From: Vibrio owensii CAIM 1854 = LMG 25443
GTDB lineage: Bacteria > Pseudomonadota > Gammaproteobacteria > Enterobacterales > Vibrionaceae
NCBI RefSeq assembly: GCF_000817815.1
Contig: NZ_JPRD01000013.1
Span: forward strand, 1-64,000
DNA: 64,000 nt
Direction: 5' to 3'
Shown: positions 25,045 to 32,933 of the stretch, piece after piece
Position numbering within the stretch: position 1 is the first letter of the stretch
Layout of the letters: every line of letters begins with the position of its first letter
The notes under the pieces: model-generated
The model's database searches: none
What the model saw: only the letters and a program-made list of their open reading frames with translations
Told to the model about the DNA's origin: nothing
Made by a program: the position numbers and the translations under genes

Positions 25045-25806
25045 TCACTGCCGCTCCCTTCGTAACTTATTAAGCTTCACCACTAACTTGAGAGCCTCTA
25101 CGCGAGTTTCCCCTGCTGTAATGCTCTTGGGAGTGGCAAACGTGTATTCGTCATCCAATAAAACACCTGCTTTTAGGGCGCCTTGTTTCATCATGGCAAG
25201 GCTTCTGGATTTTCCATGGCAATGACCAGACACCAAACCGACCACCTGTGAGCCTTTTGAGGTAATGATTTGGCAAGCGTGTTCTATTGCGCCGGAGGTA
25301 TTAAAACCACCACTAACGGTGTTGGTTGCTACGTCGTGTTTAGTGTAGGTTTTCTGGTTGGGGATAGGGCTAGAGGATGAGTGTCCCGTTAACGACAAGA
25401 CGTAATCTCTACTGCTGTCTATCATGCCTTTTAGAGCCGCTTCGCTATCTGGGCTAAGACGTCCATCTTTTTGAAAAGTAGGGACAATATCCACAATATC
25501 TCGATGATCACGTCGAGTGCCAAGATGAAGAGAAGCGACTTTTCTCACAGGCTCTTGGGCTGCACCTGTTCGTCGTCTTTCAGCGTCTACTCTTGTTCGA
25601 TTTGCTGCCCACCTTTGTTGGTCTGCATCGGTAAATCGAAGCTCTTCTGCTCGCGCTCGCCTTTGTCTGTTCAAGCGAGCGGACATTGTATCTTCTCTCC
25701 GAGGCTGACTGGTACTCTGCTGCACTGCGGGGTGCTGAGGTTGATACGCGCCGCCCGAAGAGGTGTGTGGTCTACCGTCTCGCCTTGTTGGGTTTCTTCC
25801 ATCCAT
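25045..25806 (-). CDS. Unrecognised basic protein with disordered N-terminus
   Basis: A 253-residue protein I do not recognise. The start at 25806 (MDGRNPTRRDGR) has GAGG five bases upstream; a TTG start would add eight residues. Residues 1-90 are Arg/Gln/Ser-rich and likely disordered (QRRARAEELRF, RVDAERRRTGAAQ). The remainder (about 95-253) looks folded and contains VDIVPTFQKDGRLSPDSEAALKG, a Ser/Pro linker, then IEHACQIITSKGSQVVGLVSGHCHGKSRSL, a Gly/His/Cys/Ser-rich loop that could be an active or nucleotide-binding site. No signal peptide or membrane helix is present. A disordered basic N-terminus with a small folded C-terminal domain is seen in secreted effectors, among others, but no secretion genes are near. 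It lies between ordinary housekeeping-like genes. Confidence 0.6.
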   Translation of the reverse strand: MDGRNPTRRDGRPHTSSGGAYQPQHPAVQQSTSQPRREDTMSARLNRQRRARAEELRFTDADQQRWAANRTRVDAERRRTGAAQEPVRKVASLHLGTRRDHRDIVDIVPTFQKDGRLSPDSEAALKGMIDSSRDYVLSLTGHSSSSPIPNQKTYTKHDVATNTVSGGFNTSGAIEHACQIITSKGSQVVGLVSGHCHGKSRSLAMMKQGALKAGVLLDDEYTFATPKSITAGETRVEALKLVVKLNKLRRERQ

Positions 25807-26028
25807 AGTTGCCTCGGCTGAAACAATCAAAGACTAAGAGTGTAGACGTCGTTAGGGCTTCGGTTATGCGTGCCAATGAAAAGGCTCGTTCTGACTATCA
25901 AAAAGCGCGTTTAGTTGGTGTATTGAGGCGCTTTCTCTCCTTCAGAACGATGGTTTTAACTTTTGTTAAGGCCAATGCCAAACAGATCGGTTAGCATCTC
26001 CAAATACAGAATCAAGAGAGGCAGTCGC

Positions 26029-26481
26029 ATGGCAAATAACTTAACTTTCAGAGCCTTCCTACCAAGTGATAAAGAGGATTGCCTACGCATCTTCGAGGAA
26101 AACTGCCCTGAATATTTCGCAACCAATGAAAGAGAAGATTACGCGGAATTTCTTGATAGTGACCCACAAGGTTATGAAGTGTGCTTTCTAAATGGTGAAC
26201 TCGTTGGTGCTTATGGTTTGAGTGGTAAAACACAGGCATTTCATAGCTTGAACTGGATTTTAATCTCACCAAAAGCGCAAGGCATGAAGATAGGGCATGA
26301 GTTTATGATCCGAGCTATTGATCGTGCTAAGCGCTTAAACGTCCCGCAAATCAAAATTGCGGCAAGTCATTTGTCTGCGCCGTTTTTTGCCAACTATGGT
26401 GCCGTAGAACTGAACTACATTCCCGATGGATGGGGCAAGGATATGCACCGCATTGATATGGAATTGAACCTCCCAAAGTAG
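26029..26481 (+). CDS. GNAT-family N-acetyltransferase
   Basis: A 150-residue GNAT acetyltransferase. N-terminal FRAFLPSDKEDCLRIFEENCPEYF, central strand pair ELVGAYGLSG, then LNWILISPKAQGMKIGHEFMIRAIDRAK, which carries the acetyl-CoA pyrophosphate loop (here Q-G-M-K-I-G), and a C-terminal strand. The substrate cannot be inferred; GNAT enzymes acetylate amines of metabolites, antibiotics or proteins. The start at 26029 is supported by GAGG seven bases upstream; a longer frame from 25963 adds residues unlike a GNAT. It is divergent from the unrecognised gene and stands alone. Confidence 0.85.
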   Translation: MANNLTFRAFLPSDKEDCLRIFEENCPEYFATNEREDYAEFLDSDPQGYEVCFLNGELVGAYGLSGKTQAFHSLNWILISPKAQGMKIGHEFMIRAIDRAKRLNVPQIKIAASHLSAPFFANYGAVELNYIPDGWGKDMHRIDMELNLPK

Positions 26482-26625
26482 CCAGATTCGGCTATTGAAA
26501 ACGCCACGTGAGTATTCGGTCAAAACACTCTGCACCATATGGCGCTCAAATGAATTTCTGTTAGGTTATTGTTCTTGGTTATCGAAAGCGTATTTTGCCT
26601 TTCGTTATTAATATAAGGACAGACA

Positions 26626-27165
26626 ATGCCAACAAAGATCTTAGTGCCAGCATTGGCGCTACTTCTCAGCGCATGTGGCGGCGATGGAGACTCGTCATCA
26701 CCTGCAGACAGCGGCTCACAATCCCCAGATACACCACCGACAGAAATCACTTTTGCCGAGCAGATGCTGGCCGCCGTAAACGATGCTCGATCTAAAACTC
26801 AGCAATGTGGGTCTAAAACAATGCCACCGGTTGGCGCACTGACTTGGAGCTACGATCTCGAAAGCGCCGCTTATGGGCACTCTAGTGATATGGCAAACAG
26901 TGATTTTATGAGTCACACAGGGTCGGATGGCAGCACACTTTCAAGCCGAGTCAACGCGACGGGCTATGCTTGGAGTCGACTAGGTGAGAACGTGGCAGCT
27001 GGGCAAAGCTCAATTAATGCCGTGATGAACTCTTGGCTATCAAGTGAAGGCCACTGCCTCAATATTATGAATGCCAACTTCGACCAAATGGGGGCATCCA
27101 TGGTTGAAAACCAGTCAGCAAGCTACCGCTATTACTGGACGCAAGTGTTTGCTAAGCAGCGTTGA
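26626..27165 (+). CDS. CAP/SCP-domain lipoprotein
   Basis: A 179-residue lipoprotein with signal peptide and lipobox LLSAC (Cys17), a Ser/Asp/Pro linker, then a CAP (SCP/PR-1-like) domain from about residue 42. Domain marks: LAAVNDARSKTQQCG, LTWSYDLESAAYGHSSDMANSDFMSHTGSDG with the conserved His residues, GENVAAG, and VMNSWLSSEGHCLNIMN. Bacterial CAP proteins (YkwD type) are extracytoplasmic; their biochemical role is largely unknown, with proposals including lipid binding or peptidoglycan-related functions. The gene has a plausible AAGGACAG ribosome site. It is followed by the long noncoding repeat array. Confidence 0.88.
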   Translation: MPTKILVPALALLLSACGGDGDSSSPADSGSQSPDTPPTEITFAEQMLAAVNDARSKTQQCGSKTMPPVGALTWSYDLESAAYGHSSDMANSDFMSHTGSDGSTLSSRVNATGYAWSRLGENVAAGQSSINAVMNSWLSSEGHCLNIMNANFDQMGASMVENQSASYRYYWTQVFAKQR

Positions 27166-27319
27166 GACTGAACGTTGGGTTAGGTGCTTGCAACCTTCTT
27201 CCACCTTTTGTTTGTTCGTGTTCTTGCTAATTATTTTCGATCGAGTTTGTGGTGAGTAGATTCCCAGTCTCACCTAGGTTCGCGGGAATGACGGGGAGAG
27301 AGCGTGAAACGAACTGCGT

Positions 27320-27626
27320 CATTCTGAAAGAGCCTAAGCGAGTATTCAGAATCTACTTTCAGCGCGTTGTTATGCCTACGGTGCGAATTGAATAATCCGT
27401 GAGTGCAGAACCCGTTCCTCCCCTTTGAGCTCGTTGTATTGAGAGCTTCGGAGTTTGATACAAGGGGAGGTTAGGTGGGGTCGCTGGTTTGAGGTTGAAT
27501 GTTGGGTTATGTGCTTGCAACCCCCTCCAACTCCCCCTTTTCTCGACATGGTTTGCCAAGCTTTTGGATGTGGTTATCAGGGGGAGGGAATTCTTTGTTG
27601 CGGTGAGCTCAGAGCTTTCCCACCAT
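27320..27626. repeat. Repeat unit 1 of the array
   Basis: First full unit, 307 bp. It holds all three inverted-repeat modules described for the array, and the stretch GGGTTATGTGCTTGCAA at 27504-27520, which recurs in each unit. Confidence 0.8.
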
Positions 27627-27934
27627 CATTCTGAAGGAGCCTAAGCGAGTATTCAGAATCTGTTTTCAGCGCGTTGTGATGTTGCATTGTGAATTGAATT
27701 ATCCATGAATGCAGAACCAGTCCCTCCCCTTTGAAATCGTTGTGTTGAGATCTTCGGAGTTTGATACAAGGGGAGGTTAGGTGGGGTTGCTGGTTTGAGG
27801 CTGAATGTTGGGTTATGTGCTTGCAACCCCCTCCAACTCCCCCCTTTTCTCGACATCGTTTGCCAAGCTTTTGGATGTGGTTATCAAGGAGGAGGGAATT
27901 CTTTGTTGCGGTGAGCTCAGAGCTTTCCCACCGT
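27627..27934. repeat. Repeat unit 2 of the array
   Basis: Second full unit, 308 bp, near-identical to unit 1 over most of its length. Differences are scattered single bases and small indels, mainly in module (b) and around the poly-C stretch near 27827. Confidence 0.8.
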
Positions 27935-28240
27935 CATTCTGAAGGAGCCTAGGCGAGTTTTCAGAATCTACTTTCAGCGCGTTGTGATGCTGACAGTGTG
28001 AATTGAATTACCCGCGAATACAGAACCAGTTCCTCCCCTTTGAGCTCGATGTGTTGAGAGCTTCGGAGTTTGATACAAGGGGGAGGTTAGGTGGGGTTGG
28101 TGGTTTGAGGCTGAATGTTGGGTTATGTGCTTGCAACCCCTTCCAGCTCCCCCTTTTCTCGACTTGGTTTGCCAAGCATTTGGATGTGGTTATCAAGGGG
28201 GAGGGCTGTTCTTTCTTGTTGTGTGCTCAGTGCTTTCGCC
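27935..28240. repeat. Repeat unit 3 of the array
   Basis: Third unit, about 306 bp. Its last 40 bases diverge (GCTGTTCTTTCTTG replaces the AATTCTTTGTTGC of the others), marking the end of the array before the ahpF terminator. Confidence 0.75.
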
Positions 28241-28247
28241 ACAAACC

Positions 28248-28276
28248 AAAAAAAGCCAGCAGTAGTAGCTGCTGGC
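28248..28276 (-). terminator. Intrinsic terminator downstream of ahpF
   Basis: On the minus strand GCCAGCAG/CTGCTGGC (8-bp stem, six-base loop) is followed by seven T. It lies about 126 bp past the ahpF stop. Between them is another pairing, CACGGTGC (28331-28338) with GCACCGTG (28369-28376), giving a structured 3' untranslated region. Confidence 0.88.
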
Positions 28277-28401
28277 AAAGTCTTTGGGCTTCTAGGTTTT
28301 TTGATTTTATTTCTTGTTACTCATCGCTGTCACGGTGCCCCGATTGGTTTTCCGGGGAAGAAAACACAGCACCGTGCGCTTTGTGCTCAAGAAATTGGAG
28401 A

Positions 28402-29970
28402 TTAACCTTGCTTACGGATTAGGTAGTCAAATGCGCCTAAGCTTGCTTTTGCACCTTCACCCATCGCAATGATGATCTGTTTGTAAGGAACGGTTGTTGC
28501 GTCACCGGCTGCGAACACACCTTCTAGGCTAGTCTCGCCACGGCTACCGACTTCAATTTCGCCGCGCTCAGATAGCGCTACTTCTGAATCTTTTAGCCAT
28601 TCTGTGTTTGGTACTAGACCGATTTGAACAAAGATACCTGACAGTTCAATCTCTTTGATCTCATTTGTGTTGCGGTCTTTGTACTTCAAGCTTGTTACGC
28701 GAGTACCGTCGCCTACTACTTCTGTTGTTTGTGCCATCGTGATGATGTCTACGTTTGGTAGTGAGTTCGCTTTGTCGATAAGCACTTGGTCTGCGCGAAG
28801 TACGTTTGCGAATTCAAGAACCGTTACGTGTTCTACGATACCAGCAAGGTCGATAGCCGCTTCGATGCCTGAATTACCACCACCGATAACTGCGGTTTTC
28901 TTGCCTTTGAACAGTGGACCGTCACAGTGTGGGCAGTATGCGACACCCTTGTTGCGGTACTCTTGCTCACCCGGAACGTTCATTTCACGCCAGCGTGCAC
29001 CAGGGCTAAGGATGACACTCTTACTCTTCAGCGTTGCGCCGCTTTCAAGTTGGATGTGAATCAAACCATCTTCTGTGTGTGCTGCGCCCATTAGCTTCTC
29101 AGCTTGTTGCTCAGTCACGACGTCTACGTCGTATTCTTTTAGGTGTTCTGCTAGGTCTGTTGCTAGTTTTGGACCTTCAGTACGTTTTACTGAAATGAAG
29201 TTCTCGATTGCCATGGTGTCCATAACCTGACCACCAAAACGCTTAGCAACAACGCCAGTACGAATACCTTTACGAGCAGCGTATAGAGCAGCTGCGCTAC
29301 CGCCAGGACCACCGCCGACAACAAGTACGTCGTATGGGTCTTTTTCGCTCAGTGCTTTCGCCGCTTTCTCGCTCGCGCCGTCATCCACTTTGTTTAGGAT
29401 TTCAGTTAGAGACATACGACCTTGACCGAATAGCTCACCGTTCACGAATACGCTTGGTACGGCCATGATGTCGCGTTGTTTTACTTCATCTTGGAACAAA
29501 CCACCGTCGATCATGGTTGCTTTTACTTTCGGGTTGATCGCCGCCATCATGTTGAACGCTTGAACCACGTCCGGACAGTTTTGGCACGACAGTGAAATGA
29601 AGATTTCTACGTCTAGATCTTTGTCTAGTGCTGCGATTTGCTCAATCACTTCTGGTTCTAGTTTGATTGGGTGACCGCCAGAGTGAAGCAGAGCCAATAC
29701 TAGAGAGGTAAATTCGTGACCCATTGGCAAGCCTGCAAAGCGTAGTGCTGTGCCTTTTGCTGGGTTAGTTACCGCCATCACTGGTTTACGTGCGCTTGCG
29801 TTGTCGTCACGTTCAACGGTGATTAGGTCGCTCATCTCTGCGATTTGGTTCGCTAGAGACAAAATGTCATTCGATGCTTTGCTTTCATCTAGACTAACCA
29901 CTAAACGAACTTCTTCTTTTACATTAGCCAGATATTGTTTGAGTTGTTGTTGGATCGCTTGGTCTAACAT
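28402..29970 (-). CDS. ahpF: Alkyl hydroperoxide reductase subunit F (flavin disulfide reductase)
   Basis: A 522-residue AhpF. It passes electrons from NADH through FAD and two disulfides to AhpC. The N-terminal tandem thioredoxin-fold domain carries the redox pair Cys129/Cys132 (SCQNC). The FAD domain starts [19 protein letters not shown] (about 217-235). The thioredoxin-reductase-type centre is Cys346/Cys349 (YCPHCDG), and the NAD domain has [17 protein letters not shown]. These positions match E. coli AhpF (129/132 and 345/348) almost exactly. It lies 172 bp downstream of ahpC on the same strand with an inverted repeat between, as in the standard ahpCF operon. Confidence 0.97.
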   Translation of the reverse strand: MLDQAIQQQLKQYLANVKEEVRLVVSLDESKASNDILSLANQIAEMSDLITVERDDNASARKPVMAVTNPAKGTALRFAGLPMGHEFTSLVLALLHSGGHPIKLEPEVIEQIAALDKDLDVEIFISLSCQNCPDVVQAFNMMAAINPKVKATMIDGGLFQDEVKQRDIMAVPSVFVNGELFGQGRMSLTEILNKVDDGASEKAAKALSEKDPYDVLVVGGGPGGSAAALYAARKGIRTGVVAKRFGGQVMDTMAIENFISVKRTEGPKLATDLAEHLKEYDVDVVTEQQAEKLMGAAHTEDGLIHIQLESGATLKSKSVILSPGARWREMNVPGEQEYRNKGVAYCPHCDGPLFKGKKTAVIGGGNSGIEAAIDLAGIVEHVTVLEFANVLRADQVLIDKANSLPNVDIITMAQTTEVVGDGTRVTSLKYKDRNTNEIKEIELSGIFVQIGLVPNTEWLKDSEVALSERGEIEVGSRGETSLEGVFAAGDATTVPYKQIIIAMGEGAKASLGAFDYLIRKQG

Positions 29971-30087
29971 AGTTGTTACTACCTTAATTAAAACTAAAAA
30001 GTGGTTACTGTAGATAAAACCTGAGGGGGAGAGAGCAAATCAGGCAGAAGGTCGTCAAGGTATCTAACCTGAAGTGCTCTCTAATTC

Positions 30088-30128
30088 AGTTCTAATCAGA
30101 AAAAGGAAATCGGGAACTGATTAGAACT
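30088..30128 (-). promoter_or_regulatory. Long inverted repeat between ahpC and ahpF
   Basis: AGTTCTAATCAG and CTGATTAGAACT are perfect 12-base complements separated by 17 bases. No T run follows on the minus strand, so it may limit read-through, protect the ahpC message end, or act as a processing site that sets a higher ahpC than ahpF level. Confidence 0.6.
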
Positions 30129-30142
30129 TAAATTTCAGTGAC

Positions 30143-30700
30143 TTAGATTTTGCCAACTAGGTCTAGTGATGGAGCTAGTGTCTCTTCACCTTCTTTCCAT
30201 TTAGCTGGGCAAACTTCGCCTGGGTGCGCTGCTACGTATTGAGCTGCTTTCACTTTACGTAGTAGGTCTTCTGCGTCACGACCGATACCTTCAGCAGTGA
30301 TTTCCATTGCTTGGATAGTACCTTCTGGGTCGATTAGAAACGTTGCACGGTCTGCAAGACCTTGACCTTCACGCATCACACCGAAGTTGTTTGTGATGTT
30401 GCCTGTTTGGTCGCCAAGCATGTAGTACTGAATCTTACCGATTGTGTCTGAGCTGTCGTGCCATGCTTTGTGAGTGAAGTGTGTGTCAGTTGATACTGAG
30501 TAAACTTCTACGCCACGTTTTTGTAGCTCTTCGTAGTGGTCTGCTAGGTCGCCCAGTTCTGTTGGACATACAAACGTAAAGTCTGCTGGGTAGAAGAAGA
30601 ATACTGCCCATTTACCTAGAACGTCTTGTTCTGTTACTTCAACGAATTCGCCGTTTTTGTACGCTGTAGCTGCAAATGGTTTGATTTGAGTATTAATCAT
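30143..30700 (-). CDS. ahpC: Alkyl hydroperoxide reductase subunit C (typical 2-Cys peroxiredoxin)
   Basis: A 185-residue 2-Cys peroxiredoxin, normal length. The peroxidatic Cys45 lies in DFTFVCPTE and the resolving Cys164 in GEVCPAKW. It reduces H2O2 and organic hydroperoxides in the cytoplasm and is recycled by AhpF, encoded downstream. AGGAAAG precedes the ATG. The OxyR-type site at 30793-30830 lies about 93 bp upstream, so induction by peroxide through OxyR is likely. It is the head gene of a peroxide-defence block that includes ohrR and ohr. Confidence 0.97.
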   Translation of the reverse strand: MINTQIKPFAATAYKNGEFVEVTEQDVLGKWAVFFFYPADFTFVCPTELGDLADHYEELQKRGVEVYSVSTDTHFTHKAWHDSSDTIGKIQYYMLGDQTGNITNNFGVMREGQGLADRATFLIDPEGTIQAMEITAEGIGRDAEDLLRKVKAAQYVAAHPGEVCPAKWKEGEETLAPSLDLVGKI

Positions 30701-30792
30701 AATTTACTTTCCTTTGAATGTTTTAAGCTGAGCTGTTGTTGCTTTCGGAAAGTATATTCTCATCGGAGTGTGTTTAAGGAAAATCGCTTGTA

Positions 30793-30830
30793 ACTATCCT
30801 ATTGATAGCCATTTCCTATTTCACTTGATA
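30793..30830 (-). promoter_or_regulatory. OxyR-type binding site upstream of ahpC
   Basis: CTAT, seven bases, ATAG, seven bases, CTAT, eight bases, ATAG. This is the ATAG-N7-CTAT pattern of OxyR sites, with only the last spacing one base long. It lies in the 305-bp region between ahpC and ohrR. Confidence 0.75.
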
Positions 30831-30940
30831 GGGAAATCCGATGTAAGTGAGTTTGCTTTGATAGGTTTTATTGAAAATGAATGCGGATTAGCAATAGAGA
30901 ATACTGATGATGTCCTGGAGTAGCTCGTCTAGCTAAGATC

Positions 30941-30970
30941 GAAAGAGCCTGCATCTCGGCAGGCTCTTTC
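30941..30970 (-). terminator. Terminator downstream of ohrR
   Basis: A perfect 12-bp stem GAAAGAGCCTGC/GCAGGCTCTTTC with a six-base loop, 36 bp past the ohrR stop. The T tract is short (TTTC). Confidence 0.8.
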
Positions 30971-31005
30971 TAATAGGGAGTGGGTACGCTGATGCTTCTA
31001 TTTTG

Positions 31006-31464
31006 TTAGCTCAGATTGTCGAGCACTTTGCCACACAACTTCTTCAGCATGATCATTTCATCTAGCTCTAAGGTGATTTTACACATCATGGCGTTTGGCA
31101 CTGACTTGGCTTGTTCTTTGAGGACACGACCTTGTTCTGTTAGGTTTAGTACGCGAACGCGTTCATCGGTTTCACTTCGGCCGCGTTCCACATAGCCTTT
31201 TGCTTCTAAGCGTTTAAGCAGAGGTGTGAGTGTGCCTGAGTCCAAATGCAGTTGTGACCCCAATTCTTTCACGCTGGCACCGTCTTTCTCCCACAGCACC
31301 ATCATCACTAAGTACTGCGAATAAGTCAGACCAAGCTCATCCAACAACGGGCGGTACGCTCGGATCACTGCATTTGCTGCGCTGTAGAGCGGGAAGCAAA
31401 CTTGGTTTTCGAGTAAGAGTTTATCGTCGTTGGTCATGGTGTTGTCGGTGTAACACTGGCTCAT
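31006..31464 (-). CDS. ohrR: OhrR, MarR-family organic-peroxide sensor repressor
   Basis: A 152-residue MarR-family regulator of the OhrR group. The sensing Cys23 is in [10 protein letters not shown], and a second Cys128 lies in AMMCKI. This is the two-cysteine (Xanthomonas-type, Cys22/Cys127) arrangement, offset by one residue. The winged helix is [30 protein letters not shown] and the wing has [14 protein letters not shown]. OhrR represses ohr and is inactivated by organic hydroperoxides. The start at 31464 keeps the Cys numbering; a later ATG at 31437 would shorten it by nine residues. It is divergent from ohr with two palindromes in between. Confidence 0.93.
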   Translation of the reverse strand: MSQCYTDNTMTNDDKLLLENQVCFPLYSAANAVIRAYRPLLDELGLTYSQYLVMMVLWEKDGASVKELGSQLHLDSGTLTPLLKRLEAKGYVERGRSETDERVRVLNLTEQGRVLKEQAKSVPNAMMCKITLELDEMIMLKKLCGKVLDNLS

Positions 31465-31508
31465 TGGCGCTGCCTACCTGCTCATAGAGAAAGAGAGTCA
31501 TAAAATAA

Positions 31509-31520
31509 ATTGTGCACAAT
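31509..31520. promoter_or_regulatory. OhrR-type palindrome proximal to ohrR
   Basis: ATTGTGCACAAT is a perfect 12-bp palindrome in the ohrR-ohr divergent promoter region and shares TTGTGC with the second site. It is a likely second operator for autoregulation. Confidence 0.65.
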
Positions 31521-31563
31521 ATAGTTGCAAACGATCTTTACTTCGATATAAGATTGCAAGCAA

Positions 31564-31583
31564 TTAAATTGTGCGCAACTTAA
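31564..31583. promoter_or_regulatory. OhrR-type operator proximal to ohr
   Basis: TTAAATTGTGCGCAACTTAA is an imperfect palindrome (16 of 20 positions by my count) ending 18 bp before the ohr start. Position and partial identity with the palindrome at 31509 support OhrR binding. Confidence 0.68.
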
Positions 31584-31601
31584 ATTAAGAAGGACACTCG
31601 C

Positions 31602-32024
31602 ATGACTACTCTATACAAAATTCAAGCTACTGCTTTGGCTGGTCGTAATGGTCAAGTAAAAACAGATGACGGTCTTCTCGATCTAGAGCTGTCATACCCG
31701 AAGGAAATGGGTGGCACAGGCGCAGCAACTAACCCAGAACCGCTTTTTGCAGCGGGCTATTCAGCGTGTTTTTCTAACGCGATTCTTCACGTAGCGCGTG
31801 AAGGTAAAGTAAACCTGAAAAGCGCACCCGTAACAGCGGAAGTGGGCATCGGTCCTAACGATAACGGTGGCTTTGCACTAACAGTGAGCCTAGCGGTAGA
31901 GCTAGACATGCCACAAGAACAAGCGCTAGAGCTAACGCGCATTGCACACCAAGTTTGCCCATATTCAAACGCAGTTCGTGGCAACATTGATGTGGCAGTA
32001 ACGGTAAACGGCGAAGCAATTTAA
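31602..32024 (+). CDS. ohr: Organic hydroperoxide resistance protein Ohr
   Basis: A 140-residue OsmC/Ohr-fold thiol peroxidase of typical length. The reactive pair is Cys56 (GYSACF) and Cys119 (HQVCPYS), and the family Arg near the N-terminus is in GRNG. Ohr reduces fatty-acid and other organic hydroperoxides, using lipoylated proteins as electron donors in characterised members. AGAAGGACAC precedes the ATG. It is divergent from ohrR and, with ahpCF, gives layered peroxide defence. Confidence 0.96.
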   Translation: MTTLYKIQATALAGRNGQVKTDDGLLDLELSYPKEMGGTGAATNPEPLFAAGYSACFSNAILHVAREGKVNLKSAPVTAEVGIGPNDNGGFALTVSLAVELDMPQEQALELTRIAHQVCPYSNAVRGNIDVAVTVNGEAI

Positions 32025-32052
32025 GCGGTTCTTATCACTGCACAAAGACAAG

Positions 32053-32079
32053 AAAGCCTGCAAATACGCAGGCTTTTTC
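32053..32079 (+). terminator. Terminator downstream of ohr
   Basis: A 9-bp stem AAAGCCTGC/GCAGGCTTT with a six-base loop, followed by a run of T, 29 bp after the ohr stop. Confidence 0.9.
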
Positions 32080-32288
32080 TATATTTGAAGTAGAAGTCTA
32101 AATTTAAACTTAATTTGGTTTGTTCGAAATGCACAGGTATAGTTGGCAAGATTAGGTCAAAATCTAAACGAAAAATAGAATGTGATTAGCACTTTCTATT
32201 GATTCAAATATTTCGGTCAAACCTGCAGTATAGCTCGGCTGGGTTCGCTTGTTGTTACACCAGCGAGGTTGCCGATAGGAGTCATGTG

Positions 32289-32531
32289 ATGAGCACTGAA
32301 ACGGTAAGTTATTTAAAAAAGAATGCTGCGAAGCTTGAACTGGATGAACCAATGACGATTACGCAAAATGGTAAGCCTATTTATGTCGTTGAGTCTTATG
32401 AAGAACGTCAGAAGCGTGATGAAGCCATTGCTTTAATGAAGTTTGTTAGCTTTGCTCAAAATGATGTTGCGAATGAACGTGTAAAGTCATCAGAAGATAT
32501 GAAGAGCACGTTAGCAGCACTCAAAGATTGA
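32289..32531 (+). CDS. Phd/YefM-type antitoxin
   Basis: An 80-residue antitoxin of the Phd/YefM family. The N-terminal fold is STETVSYLKKNAAKLELDEPMTITQNGKPIYVVESYEE, where TQNGKPIYVV is the family core strand, and the C-terminal helix would bind the toxin. The start at 32289 is fixed by AGGAG at 32277-32281. The frame opens upstream without a ribosome site. It precedes a RelE/ParE-like gene by 13 bp, the normal antitoxin-first order. Such pairs usually autoregulate through the antitoxin. Confidence 0.88.
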   Translation: MSTETVSYLKKNAAKLELDEPMTITQNGKPIYVVESYEERQKRDEAIALMKFVSFAQNDVANERVKSSEDMKSTLAALKD

Positions 32532-32544
32532 GTTTGATACGAGC

Positions 32545-32880
32545 ATGGAAGCAAAAGTTCTCTATACACAAACCTTTGAAAATACGGCTATTCAGAGTAT
32601 TAACTATTTATCGAACTGGAGCGCTCGCAACGATGTGATTGATAGATTAATTGCGGTTCAGCAGAGGTTTGAACACAACGTTTTGAATAACCCGTCTATC
32701 TATCCCCCTTGTTATGAACTGACAACAATCGGTGTTTACGACATCCGGCAATTTAGCTTTGATGGATTCAAGCTGCTTTACCGAATTGGTGACAAAAATA
32801 CTATCTATGCTCTAGTGATTCTGAGTGATAAACAAAACCTACAAAACGCATTGATTGACCATTGCATCATGTTCAAATGA
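32545..32880 (+). CDS. RelE/ParE-superfamily toxin
   Basis: A 111-residue toxin-like protein of the RelE/ParE fold: a helical N-terminal half (TFENTAIQSINYLSNWSARNDVIDRLIAVQQRFEHN) and beta strands YELTTIGVYDIRQFSFDGFKLLYRIGD with the conserved Arg residues. The LLYRI strand and the preceding R-Q-F are typical. Whether it cleaves mRNA (RelE) or inhibits gyrase (ParE) cannot be told. It starts 13 bp after the antitoxin gene. Longer than most members by about 15 residues. Confidence 0.85.
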   Translation: MEAKVLYTQTFENTAIQSINYLSNWSARNDVIDRLIAVQQRFEHNVLNNPSIYPPCYELTTIGVYDIRQFSFDGFKLLYRIGDKNTIYALVILSDKQNLQNALIDHCIMFK

Positions 32881-32887
32881 TTCTATG

Positions 32888-32915
32888 AGAGACCGCATTA
32901 ACGCGGTCTCTTTTG
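32888..32915. terminator. Terminator after the toxin gene
   Basis: A perfect 9-bp stem AGAGACCGC/GCGGTCTCT with a six-base loop followed by TTT, between convergent genes. Confidence 0.88.
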
Positions 32916-32933
32916 CTTTCTGGCTCTAGTGTA

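Larger units (their letters stand above)
27166..28240. repeat. Tandem array of about 307-bp units, each with three inverted-repeat modules
   Basis: Three nearly complete units begin at 27320, 27627 and 27935 (spacing 307 and 308 bp), with a diverged partial copy before them and an abrupt end near 28240. Each unit has three modules. Module (a) is ATTCTGAA/TTCAGAAT (27321-27352 in unit 1). Module (b) is CCTCCCCTT/AAGGGGAGG (27417-27470). Module (c) is CTCCCCCT/AGGGGGAG (27531-27586). The frames inside are short, conserved only through repetition, and lack ribosome sites, so I treat the region as noncoding. No transposase is present. Origin by duplication of a small palindromic mobile element group is the simplest reading. 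Confidence 0.85.

Noticed and set aside
27359..28422. Several open frames of 60-140 codons inside the 307-bp repeats, with similar proteins such as GLQAHNPTF and KPATPPNLPLYQTP on both strands
   Set aside because: They recur only because the DNA repeats recur, have no ribosome sites, and span inverted-repeat modules. I treat the region as noncoding.
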